A stretch of DNA of 64,000 nucleotides from Turnera subulata (GCA_028386065.3 JAKUCV010002532.1:51180-115179); one strand, 5' to 3'. Shown: positions 21,697 to 33,900, counted from the stretch's first letter. Made by a program: numbers and translations. Notes: generated from the sequence alone by a model not told the origin.

Positions 21697-23485
21697 TTTT
21701 TTTTTTTCAGATTGGTCCATAAAGTCATACTAAGGTGATTGAGACCATACGAGTTAGGTTTATTATGTAAATTTGGATGGTAAAACTGAAAAAGAAAAAA
21801 CCCCACGAAGTACATAAAATGCTGGTATTATTATAATAAAGTTGGATTATAATTGGCACATTATGTCAAACATAATCATGACTTTTTTAAACCTAATAAT
21901 TGTAGTAGAGGGCGGATCCTTTAGGCCAAAGGTATGAGACTTGTCAATAGATTTGATTCCACCATGATAATGGTTTTGTCTAAGTCACTGAGATTTAGAT
22001 ATCGCCACGTTTTTCTTCCTTATGGTAGTATATCGATTATATTAAAAGAGAAAACGACAGTTCATTTTTGAAGAAACGCACCCAGTACTGTTAAGGGAAT
22101 CCATCATTACCTACAAAATGGTTAGTGTGACTCCAGTTTCAAATTACTTGAACGAAATGTAATCAATTCCGAGACTCCAATTTCAAACTTGAAAGAAAGA
22201 ATAGAAAACACGACCTCCCCTCTTTTTCTAAAAAAATTGACACGTTTTATGCCAATTAGCCATGTACATTGCAAGGTAGCTTCACCTGTTCTTGCTCATT
22301 AAAGCCGTAGTAGTTGCATAACAATATTAATTATTTGTTTTTTAAATTAAACCCATATGAAACATTAAAAGTTTTCTATAAATAGGATAAAGAGTCATTC
22401 TACCAAGGACCAAACCATAATTTCACTCTATATATCTTCTATGAGTGACTTACTCTCTTGATTTACACTTAAACACAATCCAAGAACAATTGAGAAGAAA
22501 GATTGTAAGCTTAATAAATATCTTAAGTTAAGTAGTATAAAAAATGTCCTCAAGTAAAATAAGTACTGAATTGTTTTCTCAGCTAGTTCCGTTGTGTTTT
22601 CTGAGGCAGCCTCTTTGGGCCCATATATTCCGGGTCATATCTGCGGGCCTAGTTTTCTAGAATAATGGGCTCAGTAAGTAATTTTTACTTTATCACTACC
22701 GCTCTAAAAAAAGAAATGAAAAAAATAACATTTTAAAAAATAAAATGTAATTAAACCACGCGACAGCTATTTACATTTCAGGAAAAAATTAACACTGATT
22801 ACCATCCGTAAGTAGCATCAATTCACCCAATCAACCCAGCTGCTCACTGCCCCATATCAACAAGCAGTTTGGAGAACTTACCTTTAATGCCTTGCGAATC
22901 CGTACGGACAGGTTTTCTTTTTTTGGAGGATGAATGAAGTTTTATTAATCAAACTAAACCAGGTTTAAACAAACCTGTTTTAGACTAAATCAATACAAAT
23001 CAAAAGAGTCTAATTACAAAATCAACATATTGCTACAAATTAAGTTGGTTGTTTATACCTCTAATCTCATCCCAAGCAGTGTGAGCAATGAAATTATCAT
23101 GATTAAGTGATCATTTGAGGGAGTTGAATAAGGCAGCTTGTATCTCATCAAGACGCATCAGATCTAGCAGGAGGCCAATTCCAGTTACGTACCTAGAATC
23201 ACATCTGAAACTTATGCATGAATAGAAATTGACGCATCATAGATAGAGTTTTGCATTCTTGAGATGTTGCAAAGACTTAAGACAATTGCAATAAACCATG
23301 TGTAGTGGGAAGGAAATTGACACATCATAGATAGCGTTTTGCATTATAGATGTTGCAAAGATTTTAGGCAATTGCCATGAACCATGTGTAGTGGGAAAGA
23401 AATTGACGCATCATAGATAGAATTTTGCATTATTGAGACGCTGCATAGACTTTAGACAATTGCCATTAACCATGTGTAGTGGGAC
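21697..23485. other. Intergenic spacer, duplicated unit copy B
   Basis: No gene. 21725-23484 is a direct copy of 16100-18390 with indels. Its 3' end is a three-copy repeat (23225-23484) that runs into the TATA box of the next gene. Confidence 0.6.
23225..23484 (+). repeat. 86-88 bp tandem repeat, 3 copies, abutting a promoter
   Basis: Units beginning GAAATTGACRCATCATAGATAG start at 23225, 23313 and 23399. The third ends in CCATGTGTAGTGGGA immediately before CTATATAAATC, the core promoter of the gene at 23598. The sister spacer has two copies. Confidence 0.8.
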
Positions 23486-23493
23486 TATATAAA
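23486..23493 (+). promoter_or_regulatory. TATA box of the P450 gene at 23598
   Basis: TATATAAA is followed by the leader TCTAACTCATGAAGACCAG shared with the paralogs, about 105 bp before the ATG. Confidence 0.65.
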
Positions 23494-23597
23494 TCTAACT
23501 CATGAAGACCAGTAAGGCCGCAACCCAGGATAAGACTTTGTTAATGCGAATTTCCTTCTTGTCCCAAACCAACCTTGTTCTTAATTTCCACTACAAA

Positions 23598-25295
23598 ATG
23601 ACACTAGAGCTCTTAAGCTTCGCTACGTTAATACTCTTTTTGCATGCAATGTACCGTAAAAGGAAACAATATTTGCACCCCCTTCCACCAGGCCCCATTC
23701 CCTTACCAATAATCGGCCACCTTCATCTCATTGGACCCTTAATTCATCAATCCTTTCGTGACTTGTCATCTATTTACGGGCCATTAATTCACCTGAAGCT
23801 TGGTTCTGTCTCCTGTGTTGTGGCTTCCACACCAGAACTTGCAAAAGAACTCCTCAAAACCCATGAGCTCACCTTCTCTTCCCGCAATCAAACTCTAGCC
23901 ATTGATCGCCTTACCTATCACTCATCTTTCGCATTTGCACCTTACGGTCCTTATTGGAAATTCATCAAGAAAATGAGCACATTTGAGCTACTAAGCAACC
24001 GAATGCTTAGGCAACTTGTTCCCATTAGGACCACTGAGTTACACCGGTTTCTTCAAGTTTTATATAGCAAATCTAAAGTTGGTGAGAGTGTTAATGTCAC
24101 CCAAGAGTTGATAAAATTGTCTAACAATATAATCTCTCAAATGATGCTCGGTATTAGGTCTTCAGGGACAGAAAGCCAATCCGAGTTAGCTGGAACTTTG
24201 GTGAGGCAGGTGATGCAAATCTTCGGGGAACTTAACGTCTCGGATTATATTTGGTTTTGTAAGAATTTGGATTTGCAGGGATTCAAAAAGAGAATTGAGG
24301 AAATACACAGCAGGTACGATAGGTTGCTTGAGGAGATCATTGGAGATAGGGAACAAGTGAGGGAGCAAAATAAGAGCAAAGGAGAAGCAAATGAGGTTAA
24401 GGACTTTCTGGATGTAATGCTAGATGCGATGGAGAATGAAGATGTTGAGTTGAAACTGAAAAGAGAAAATGTCAAGGCCTTGATTTTGGTAAGCAATTAT
24501 TCATATATATAAAATTACTTATTTTGCATTCACTTACATTTTGTTTGTGGCCTTGTGGGCGAAGGTTACATATGTACAGAAACGAGAAGGAAAAAAAAAA
24601 AAAAAACTCTACTACTAATTTTTTCTTTAACGAAACATAAAATAATTTTGCAGGATTTCTTCACTGCCGGAACAGATACAATGGCAATTTCAGTAGAATG
24701 GGCATTGGCAGAACTCATAAACCACCCAGAGGTGCTTGAGAAAGCAAGAAAGGAGATCAAAGAAGTTATGGGCAATAATAATAGGCTTATTCAAGAATCT
24801 GATGGTCCAAATCTTCCATACATTCAGGCCATAACAAAGGAAACTTTACGGCTTCACCCACCTGTCCCTATGCTCCCAAGAAAGTCAAGCCAAGATTGCA
24901 AGATTGCTGGCTACACCATACCTGCAAACTCTTTACTGTTTGTAAACATTTGGTCTATCGGGAGAGATCCCAGGTACTGGAAAAACCCTCTAGAGTTTCG
25001 ACCCGAAAGATTTTTACCATGTAACCAAGAAAGCAAAAGTAGCTCTATGGACATCAGAGGGCAGCATTTTGAGCTGTTGCCTTTTGGATCTGGAAGGAGG
25101 AGTTGCCCTGGTATTTCTTTGGCGATGCAACATGTGCCCATTACAGTGGCTGCTATGATTCAGTGCTTTGATTGGAAGATTTCTGATGATAATGTATTGG
25201 ACATGGCTGAGCGGCCTGGATTGACAGCCCCAAGGCTTCATGATCTTGTATGCATTCCTGTGGCCATGGAAAGCATGCTTAATGTTTTTGGTTAA
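23598..25295 (+). CDS. Cytochrome P450, CYP93B-like (flavone synthase II-like)
   Basis: Complete two-exon P450: 23598-24488 and 24654-25295 (165-bp intron), 510 aa. It shares [24 protein letters not shown] and [13 protein letters not shown] with the 19448 gene, and also the AGTDTM I-helix, so this change predates their duplication. KETLR, FRPERF and [11 protein letters not shown] (Cys about 448) are intact. YWKNPLEF replaces the usual [11 protein letters not shown] 23598 is chosen from paralogs; the upstream ATG at 23502 lies in the leader and would add 32 residues not seen in the others. An ER P450 acting on a flavonoid substrate is the family inference. Confidence 0.92.
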
Positions 25296-25784
25296 TTAAT
25301 AGTTTATAATAAAAACGGCCCTATTAAGTCATTGGGAGAGACCAGTATGGATAGTCTTCTAATATACTCAAAATGATTTTTTTAAAATTTTTTTGTCTTT
25401 TATCCCACTAGATAATTAATTACGTATATTTTATTTATTTTGATAAAAAAATTAAAAATAAATAATTTAAATTACTCTAACCTAATAGTAATAACTACGA
25501 ATTTGGATTCGAACGTTAATTATTTAATTACTGAGCAATTTCGAACCTTTGTAGGTTTTGTGTATTGTCAAATTGTCATCCTGTGAGATGAATGGGAGAA
25601 GACGACCTCCCCCTCTTTCTCTAAATAAAATTGACACGTTCTAAGCGAATTAGGCAGGATACGTCCGGTCCACGTGATATTGCCCATTAAAGGGGTAGTA
25701 CCGTAGTAGTAGTTGCCAAAAAAATATTATTAATTTGTTTATTAAAATTAAACCTATACCAAATATTATAAATAGGAGACGGAT

Positions 25785-26040
25785 CACGCAGAGGCGGAAA
25801 AAAATTTAAAGGGGCCAAATTATTAAACTATTTAAGTTAATAGGGACTTAATTGAATGTACGAGAAAATATGAAAAAAAAAATAAAGGAAAAATGTCACC
25901 CCATGGGTTCAAACCTGTACCAACATCCTAACCACTAAGCTAGACAATAGCCTTATTATAATAAGGCTTTAAAGAATGATCTTGGGGTAGAGTGATGGGG
26001 GCTGGCCCTTACTCCCCCTAGATTAGCAGCTGGTATCATT
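25785..26040 (-). mobile_element. tRNA-related repeat remnant (minus strand)
   Basis: On the minus strand TAGCTTAGTGGTTA (25942-25929) resembles a pol III A box, and GGTTTGAACCC (25915-25905) a B box. They are only 27 bp apart, shorter than in an intact tRNA. The flanks GCAGAGGCGGA and GGGGGCTGGCCCTTACTCCCCC look like common plant repeat ends. Class uncertain. Confidence 0.35.
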
Positions 26041-26082
26041 TCTATAAGTTAAAATAAAAATAATTAGTATTTGTCTATGGAT

Positions 26083-26242
26083 AGAACTCCCTAGTTGTCA
26101 AAACTACTTGTAGCTGGGTGGTATTTTCCTTGATTGGATTCTAAGAGGTCATGGGTTCGATCCCAGTAGGATCGAGGGTATTATAGGAAGTTTGGGATTG
26201 AGTATTTATGTAATTCCACTGTAAAAAAAGAACTCCCTAGTT
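26083..26242 (+). mobile_element. tRNA-derived SINE with 14-bp target-site duplication
   Basis: AGAACTCCCTAGTT flanks the insertion at 26083-26096 and 26229-26242. The body (26097-26228) has a pol III A box (TAGCTGGGTGGT, 26111-26122) and a B box (GGTTCGATCCC, 26154-26164) 43 bp apart, as in a tRNA. It ends in GTAAAAAAAG. This is a SINE rather than a functional tRNA gene because the rest does not fold as a cloverleaf by inspection. Confidence 0.8.
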
Positions 26243-27139
26243 TGCGTTGAAGGAACAATAAGAGTTAGTAAGGTAAGCAAGGTCAATTGTGTGTTTGTTT
26301 AACGAGTCAGCAATTTGATGGCTCCTTTTGTATGTAACAACGGGTGCCGAATCACGTTTGAGATGAAGACTATGGACTAGGTGAAAAACCTTATTACGGG
26401 GCAGTCTAAGATTTTCAGGATCTAAGCCCAAGATGCGAAATTTTGGCCCAGAGGCGTTATAAAAATTCGTACGTAAAATAATAACAAATACAGAAAATGC
26501 AAGTAAACGACGTAACCAATATTTTCATTTCAGCAAAAATAACACGGATCACTATTGGCAGGAAAAATATGTTAGACAATTGCCATTACTCATGTGTATC
26601 AAGAAGGAAATTTTGCATTGTAAAATATGTCCACTTTGTTGATGAAAAATTTAAATAGAACCATTGCTAGCATGAGCCCGACCTCACCTAGATGAAGAAT
26701 TCAAGATCCTTACTAGCATTAGCCCGACTAAAAAATGCCATTAATCATGTGTGGTGAGAAGGAAATTTTGTAGTTTTTTCTTATACTCATTGATGACAGT
26801 GAGACTCGCACTTGTTTTGTGTTACACAACAATAGCACTGAGCTACAATATGTCCCAATTGAGGACCAGCAGTGGAACTAGGGTAAATTTTTAAGGCTAC
26901 CAAAATATAAATATTAATCCCAATTGCTAAAATTATAATGGTGTAAGATAAATCAATGCTGATATATTTAATTTTTAGTGTCAAAAAGAATAGTACAGTA
27001 AGTAATCTCTAGTTCATTATACGAAAAAAGTCTAACTAAAAAGAATTTATCGAAAGATTCATGATGTAAAATACAAAACTATAAAAATACCCTTCATCTA
27101 AAGATTCTAGGCACCTGGCACTGATTAGGAATCTTGATA

Positions 27140-27395
27140 GCATTAGCCCGACCTCACGTGGACGAAGAATTCAGGATCCTTGATAGCATTAGCCCGACCT
27201 CACAATTGCCATTAATCATGTACTGATGAGAGAAGGAAATTCTGCTGCAGATACCCTTATAAAACTTGTCCTCTTTCTAAATCTGAAGAATTTAATTAGG
27301 ACCCTTGCTACCATTAGCCGCCAAACCTCACCCAGATGGAGAGTTCAGGACCCTTACTAGCATTAACCCCGACCTCACCAATCATCAGTCCCATA
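27140..27395 (+). repeat. Interspersed ~50-bp module upstream of P450 genes
   Basis: Repeats of GAAGAATTCAGGATCCTTGATAGCATTAGCCCGACCTCAC type occur here several times. Related copies lie at about 18450, 19231, 26670-26740, 30608-30670, 30750-30790 and 34935-34975. All lie within 2 kb upstream of second-subgroup P450 genes or remnants. Confidence 0.6.
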
Positions 27396-27458
27396 CTAGC
27401 TAGGTGCATTTATATTACCAGACGTAAGACCATTGATTGCGCGTATGTTCTTTCAGTA

Positions 27459-27466
27459 TATATAAA
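27459..27466 (+). promoter_or_regulatory. TATA box of the P450 gene at 27538
   Basis: TATATAAA in TTTCAGTATATATAAATCCA is followed by the shared leader AACTCATGAAGAACAG, about 80 bp before the ATG. Confidence 0.65.
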
Positions 27467-27537
27467 TCCAACTCATGAAGAACAGAAAGGCAACCCAGGA
27501 TAAGACTTTGTTAGTGTCAATTTCCTTCTTTTACTAA

Positions 27538-29510
27538 ATGACGCTAGAGCTGATCATATGCTTCGCTATGACAATACTCTTTTTGCGTGCATTGTACCGC
27601 AAAAGGAAACAACATTTGCACCCCCTTCCTCCCAGCCCCATTGCCTTACCAATAATCGGTCACCTTCATCTCATTGGAACCCCAACTCAACACTCCTTTC
27701 ATGATTTGTCATCTAGATACGGGCCAATAATTCGCCTGAAGCTTGGTTCTGTCTCCTGTGTTGTGGTTTCCGCTTTTGAACTTGCCAAAGAAGTCCTGAA
27801 AACCCATGAGCACACCTTCTCTTCTCGCAGGCAATCACAAGCCATTGATCACCTTACCTATCACACAACTTTCGCATTTGGACCCTACGGTCCTTATTGG
27901 AAATTTATCAGAAAAATGAGCGCACTTGAGCTATTAGGCAACCGAACGCTTAACCAGTTTGTTTCCACTAGGACCAAGGAGTTGCACCGTTTTCTGCAAG
28001 ATTTAAATGCCAAATCTAAAGTTGGTGAGAGCGTTAATGTAACCCATGAGTTGATAAAGTTGTCTAACAATATAATCTCTCAAATGATGTTCAGTATTAG
28101 GACTTCAGGAACGGATAGCCAATCAAAGGTTGCTAGAACTTTGGTGAGGCAGGTGATGCAAATCTTGGGAGAATCTAACGTCTCGGACTATATTTGGTTT
28201 TGTAAGAATTTGGATTTGCAGGGAATTCGGAAGAGAACTGAGGACATACACTGCAGGTACGATGGGTTGCTGGAGAAGATCATCACAGATAGGGAACAAG
28301 TGAGGAAGCAAAATAAGAGCAAAGGAGAAGCAAATGAGGTTAAGGACTTTCTGGGTGTAATGCTAGACTTGATGGAGAATGAAGATGCAGAGTTTAAACT
28401 GAACAGAGAAAATGTCAAGGCCTTGATTTTGGTAAGCAATATATTATTCATATTTTGAGTTTTAGAAAAAAAAAAAAAACTTACCTTGCATTCACTTACA
28501 TTTATTTGTGTGGGCGAAGGTTATTATGATATGCCGTACACAACCAAATCTTCACTAAAAGAAATTATCTAGAATTTCTCCCTAGACAATACTTAGCCAT
28601 TTATTTACTCTGGGACTGGAAGAAATTAGCAAATCATGGGACAAGATATTTTGTTAGTGTACTTTTCTTTTGTTATAATTGAACTATATAATTTGATTTT
28701 ATTTCGTGATTATATATAGAACAAACATTAAATAAAAAAAAAACATGCTCAAGGAATGGCGAAAGTAATTTTGTATAGCTTTTTACATTTTCTTTAAAGT
28801 CAACCGATCCGCATTAAAAAAAAAAAAAACTCTTCATTATTAACTACACATAAAATTTTTTGTAGGAATTCTTCACTACCGGAACAGACACAACGGCAAT
28901 TACAGTAGAATGGGCATTGGCAGAACTCATAAACCATCCAGAGGTGCTTGAGAAAGCAAGAAAGGAGATCAAAGAAGTTGTCGGGAATAATAACAGGGTT
29001 GTTCAAGAATCTGATGGTCCAAATCTTCCATACATCCAGGCCATAATAAAAGAAACTCTACGGCTCCACCCACCATTCCCTATCATCACAAGAACGTCAA
29101 TTCAAGATTGCAAGATCGCCGGCTACACCATACCTGCAAACACTTTACTGTTTATAAACATATGGGCCATTGGGAGGGATCCCAAGTACTGGGAAAGTCC
29201 TCTAGAATTTCAACCTGAACGATTCTTATCATGCAACCAAGAAAGCAAAACTGGTAGCTCTATGGACATTAGAGGCCAACATTTTGAGCTGCTGCCTTTT
29301 GGCACTGGAAAGAGGAGCTGCCCAGGTACTTCTTTAGCGATGCTACAAGCTCCCATCACACTGGCTGCCATGATTCAGTGCTTTGATTGGAAGATTGCTG
29401 ATGATAATGCATTGGACATGACTGAGGGGCCGGGACTGTCAGCCCCTAGGGCTCATGATCTTGTGTGCATTCCTGTGGCCAAGGAAAACATGCCTGACGT
29501 TCTCGGTTAA
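27538..29510 (+). CDS. Cytochrome P450, CYP93B-like (flavone synthase II-like)
   Basis: Complete two-exon P450: 27538-28431 and 28866-29510, 512 aa. The anchor [16 protein letters not shown] is followed by RKRKQHL, and the hinge is [13 protein letters not shown] (Ser in place of Gly). The linker [20 protein letters not shown] is of CYP93B type. The I-helix reads TGTDTT: Thr replaces the small A/G at its first position, with the Asp-Thr pair kept. KETLR, FQPERF and [11 protein letters not shown] (Cys about 450) are intact. It is more diverged than its neighbours ([15 protein letters not shown]), so it may be subfunctionalised. Start and intron are fixed by alignment with paralogs. Confidence 0.91.
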
Positions 29511-30796
29511 GATAATATTAATGTTTAGAAAATCACACAAGTCCTCGAGGGTTAAAAAATCGTGAGAGATTAGTATGGATACTCTTCTAGTATAATATAA
29601 GGTAAAATCCTCGAGCAAAATAAGTGATGTATTTGTTTTCCGAGTTAGTTCCGTTGTGTTTTCTTAGACGGATTCTTTGGGCTTGTAGAATCCGGGTCTT
29701 ATCTTCAGTATCACAATCACAAGCATTCTGTAAAATAAATAAACAAACCATTATAAAGAAGTGGGTGAAGACGACCTATTAGCCAAGTACATTGAAATAG
29801 GCCCAATTGATGTTGTTGCTCATTAAAGCGATAGTAGTTAGTTGCAAAACAATATTAGTTATTTGTTTATTAAACTTAAACCAAAACGAAACATTATAAA
29901 TAGGAATATAGGATAAATATCACTCTTATCAGTGTAATATAATCCGCTTATATATTATTGGATTAAATCGATCGAATCCGGATTAGAAGATACAGAATCC
30001 GGATTAGAAGATACAGAACAAAAAATAAAACTTAATCCATTAGGTTCTCTAGGTGATTTTCACATTTAATTAATACTAAATTTACAAGTTAGCAAACAAA
30101 GTTGTGAAGTTCAATGTGTAGTTATTTATCGGGATGCTCTCTAACAACCGGTTGGTGAAGAAGATCAGTCCAGTTTCATCTTCTATATCTTCTAATCTCC
30201 GTATTAAATATTCGACCAAAAAAGTAGTAAGCCTAATACAAATAATTAGTATATAGCGATTGAGTGCTATGAAACCCTTAAAAAGCTACTCTCTTTCCCC
30301 TGAAACTAAGTCTTTTTGTGTATATTGGGACATCAGATTCCCTAATTAGTCTACCTTGTTTTAGTATCAAAAAAAATTAGTCTACCTTGTTTCTTGGGAG
30401 TTGTATCTGCTCCATTTCTTCTCTTTGTTATTGTTCTCTACTGTCACAGCTCAGCTGTTGTCACTAGAGTGTTATTGACTTTGATTCTCAAAAAAAAAAA
30501 AAAATTAGTATATATATATTCAATTATGCAGTAAGTAGGAAAAGTAATAAGAAATAAATAATCAATCATTCTTAAAAATATAATGTATGTAAGCAACGGT
30601 GTGCTAGCATTAGCCCGATCTCATCTGGATGAATTCAGGATCCTTGCTAGTATTAGCTAGCCCGACCTCACAATTGCCGTAAATCAAGTAATTTCTCCAG
30701 ATGATGCCCTTATACCGTATGTACGTACTGAGAAGTAATTGCTAGATGAAGAATTTAATTAGGATCCTTGCTACCATTAGCCGCCTAACCTCACTT
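29511..30796. other. Intergenic: P450 3' flank, retroposon and spacer modules
   Basis: No gene. It includes the CCGTTGTGTTTTCTTAGACGG module also seen downstream of other copies (17590, 22590), a 22-bp direct repeat GAATCCGGATTAGAAGATACA at 29974-30016, an A-tailed retroposon (30244-30514), and AGCATTAGCCCGATCTCA modules up to the LINE boundary at 30797. Confidence 0.5.
30244..30514 (+). mobile_element. A-tailed retroposon (~245 bp) with 12-bp TSD and a nested micro-insertion
   Basis: AATTAGTATATA is present at 30244-30255 and 30503-30514; the body ends in TTCTC followed by about 14 A. Inside it AATTAGTCTACCTTGTTT (18 bp) is duplicated at 30344-30361 and 30375-30392 around TAGTATCAAAAAA, a second, tiny A-tailed insertion nested in the first. 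The body has no recognised gene or tRNA promoter. Confidence 0.6.
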
Positions 30797-30939
30797 TTTT
30801 TTTTTTGATGAAACGATGATTCTTTATTGAAGGTATGAATAGAAATGAGTAAAGTCAAGTCATCAAAGAGATGGCTATAACCAGATGTTACAGTAGAAGC
30901 AAAAACAACATACTCGCAGGTATTATAGCCTAAGCCTAG

Positions 30940-33900
30940 TTATACATATTCCAAACTACATTTCGGACCACACCATGCCTTGATACTATCTGAATTTTGA
31001 ACAACAGCTGAGAGATCATATGGGTAGCTTGGTTGTGTCGCTTTGAACCAGGTAAGAGATCTGTAGTATATCAATTCAAGTAACCTTCCCCAATCGACCT
31101 CAACGGCTTCAAAGATCAATTTATTCCTTGCAAGCCAAACAGACCAAATAAAGTTGAAAAACACTACCATCCAAGGAGCCCTTGTATGTATAGAACCTGT
31201 TAAACCCCACCATTGGGTAAACAACTCATCTAGCCTACGAGGTGTGCACCACTTGACCCCCCACCACTCACATAGCTTACTCAAAGTAACCCATATACCA
31301 CGGCAATGAATAAAAAGATGATCTCTTGATTCAATCTCTTCACCACAAAGAGGGCAAAGAGCATTCTCATGTGAGATTACATTGTTCCTGAGCAATATAG
31401 ACCTTACCGCGATTCCATTATTTATTGCCATCCATAGAAAACATTCCGCTTTAAATGGAGCACACCCCATCCACACCCAAGGCAGAGGAATATTTGAGCG
31501 TAAACCTCTACACATGCTTTCATAACCAGATTTCACCGAGTAGGTTCCTTTTGTACATTCGATCCACCTTCATCTATCAGACCCCTTCGAATGCAGAACC
31601 ACATTATCCACAACTCTTCTAAGTCTATCCACCTCCTCCACCTCCCATGAATAGAGACTTCTCCTCCATGAAAACTCCCACCTACCGCTATCACGTCCTG
31701 AAGCAAGCACCTCTGCCACAGTGGTATGCTGGAAGGATGATAGAACGAAGAGAGTAGGAAACTTCTCCTTTAACACTCCATCTGAAATCCATCTATCAAA
31801 CCAGAATTTGCAAGAAGATCCATCCCTTAGCTCCAATTGAATACCCTGCCTTAAGCACACAACACCATCGCAAGACTCCTCTCCTGACTTAACAATGTTT
31901 CTCCAATTAGCAGACAAACCTGACTCTTTAAATAAAGGCCATGATGAATCGGATTCCCCAACATATCTGCTACTAACAATTGTAGCCCATGAGGGCTTCT
32001 GTGAGGAAGAGTGATGGAAATTAACAAACCTCCAAAGCCATTTGAATAGCAAGCATTGATTTTTGATCATCATATTTTCAATCCCTAGACCCCCCCGGTT
32101 TCTTGGTCTGGCAATCTTACTCCACGCCACTAAACACATCCTCTTCTTATCACCTTTCCCACTCCACAAAAAATTCCTTTGCAGCCGTACAATTCTGTTC
32201 GCCACACCTATAGGCATCTTAAACATAGATAGGTAGTAAATGGGTAGATTACTCAAGACAGATTTAATTAGAGTTACTCTACCTCTAAGAGATAGAAGTC
32301 TTCCTCTCCATGTGGTCAATCGCGATCTGATCCTTGCAATTACCGGCTCCCATGCTTTGATTCTATTCATATTCGATCCAAGAGGTAAACCCAAGTATGT
32401 GATTGGCAGGAACTCAACCTTACTCTTCAATAAATCTGCAAGGTAGTTCATCCTTTGACATGACAGATTAACACCAATTAAACTGCTCTTGTGGAAATTT
32501 ATGCTAAGCCCAGAAAGATTCTCAAAGCATCTCAAACAACGTTTTAAGTTTAGTAGAGAGGTTTCATCATCTGGTTGGAAAAAACCCGTATCGTCGGCAA
32601 ACTGTAATACAACTGTCGCTGCCTCCTCTTGTCTGATCTCACGAATAATCTCTTTTGAGACATCTTGCTTTATTAAACAAGTGAGGCCCTTTGCCACGAT
32701 GTTAAAGAGGAAAGGTGACAGAGGGTCACCTTGTTTTAATCCTCTATGAGCTGTGAAATCATTGGACGGGCTGCCATTCAGTAAAACCGCCATTTTAGGA
32801 GACCCAACACACCCCCAAATCCACCGTATCCATCTCTTCCCAAAGCCCATTGCTCTCAAAATTTCCAATAAGAATTCCCAAGAAACTGAATCATAAGCCT
32901 TCCTGAAATCAATCTTCCAAATCACAGCCCTTTCCTTGCTTTTCTTTAACTGGTGAATAGTTTCAGAAGCAGACATCACGCATTTCAGGATCTGTTTGTC
33001 TTCCATGAAAGCATGCTGGTTCTCACTGATCACACATGACATGACTTTTTTCAATCTCTTTGCTAGAACCTTTGCCACAATCTTGTAAATACCATGAATG
33101 AGGCAGATTGGCCTGAAGTCTTCAAAAGTCTTCGCATCTGTTTTATTAGGAATCAGACAAATGAATCCCCTATTAACCCCATTGGGCATTTTACCATACT
33201 CGTAGAAGTCATTAAAGAGGTCCATTAAATCCCCACTAATTAAGTCCCATGCCTCCTTATAAAAATTTAGATTAAAACCGTCTGGGACCGGTGATTTATT
33301 ACCATCACAGTCCTAGATGGCCTCTTTGACTTCTTCAATAGAGAAAGGCCTTTCCATAATCTGCACTTGATCACTGGAGATTTTGTTGACCGGTGTATCA
33401 CCCCAAATAAAGTGAGTCTTTGAGTTGGACTTAAATAGATCAGCAAAATAGTCTCTGGCCGCTTGCTTCACTTCCTCCGGTTCACTAAGCACCGATCCCC
33501 CTACCTCAATTTCCCAGATAGAATTTCTCCTTCCAGGATTGCATGCATTAACATGGAAAAACCTATTATTTCTATCTCCAAGCCTAAGCCAATTAATTCT
33601 AGACTTTTGCCTCTAAATGCTTTCATGATATTTCTGCCTCCTTTTTAGATCAGCCTTCCACTCGAAAACTTGTTTCCTCTCATCTTCACACAAGACACGG
33701 CGATCAGCTTCCCTGTCCATGTTTGCTATCTGATTTTTCAGCTCCTTTATGGCCACGTCCACGTTCCCAAACACTTCTTTGTTCCATACTCTCAAAGATT
33801 GCTTTACTGAGCCCAGTTTCCTAATCAAGTTAAACTTTCCAGGATATCGCAAACCAGCAGCCCTCCACATATCTTTCAAGGATGACCCAAAGCTCTCATG

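Larger units (their letters stand above)
25296..27458. other. Intergenic with SINE, repeat debris and P450 leader modules
   Basis: No gene. Contents: AT-rich flank; a tRNA-like repeat at about 25785-26040; a SINE at 26097-26228; repeated GATGAAGAATTCAGGATCCTT and AGCATTAGCCCGACCTCAC modules at 26670-27390; and the promoter of the next P450. Confidence 0.5.

Noticed and set aside
18204..23484. CRISPR-like array (repeats of ~90 bp)
   Set aside because: Units are contiguous tandem copies without unique spacers, in a plant genome.
26097..26228. tRNA gene
   Set aside because: B box and A box present, but no cloverleaf by eye, and TSD plus A-rich end show a SINE.
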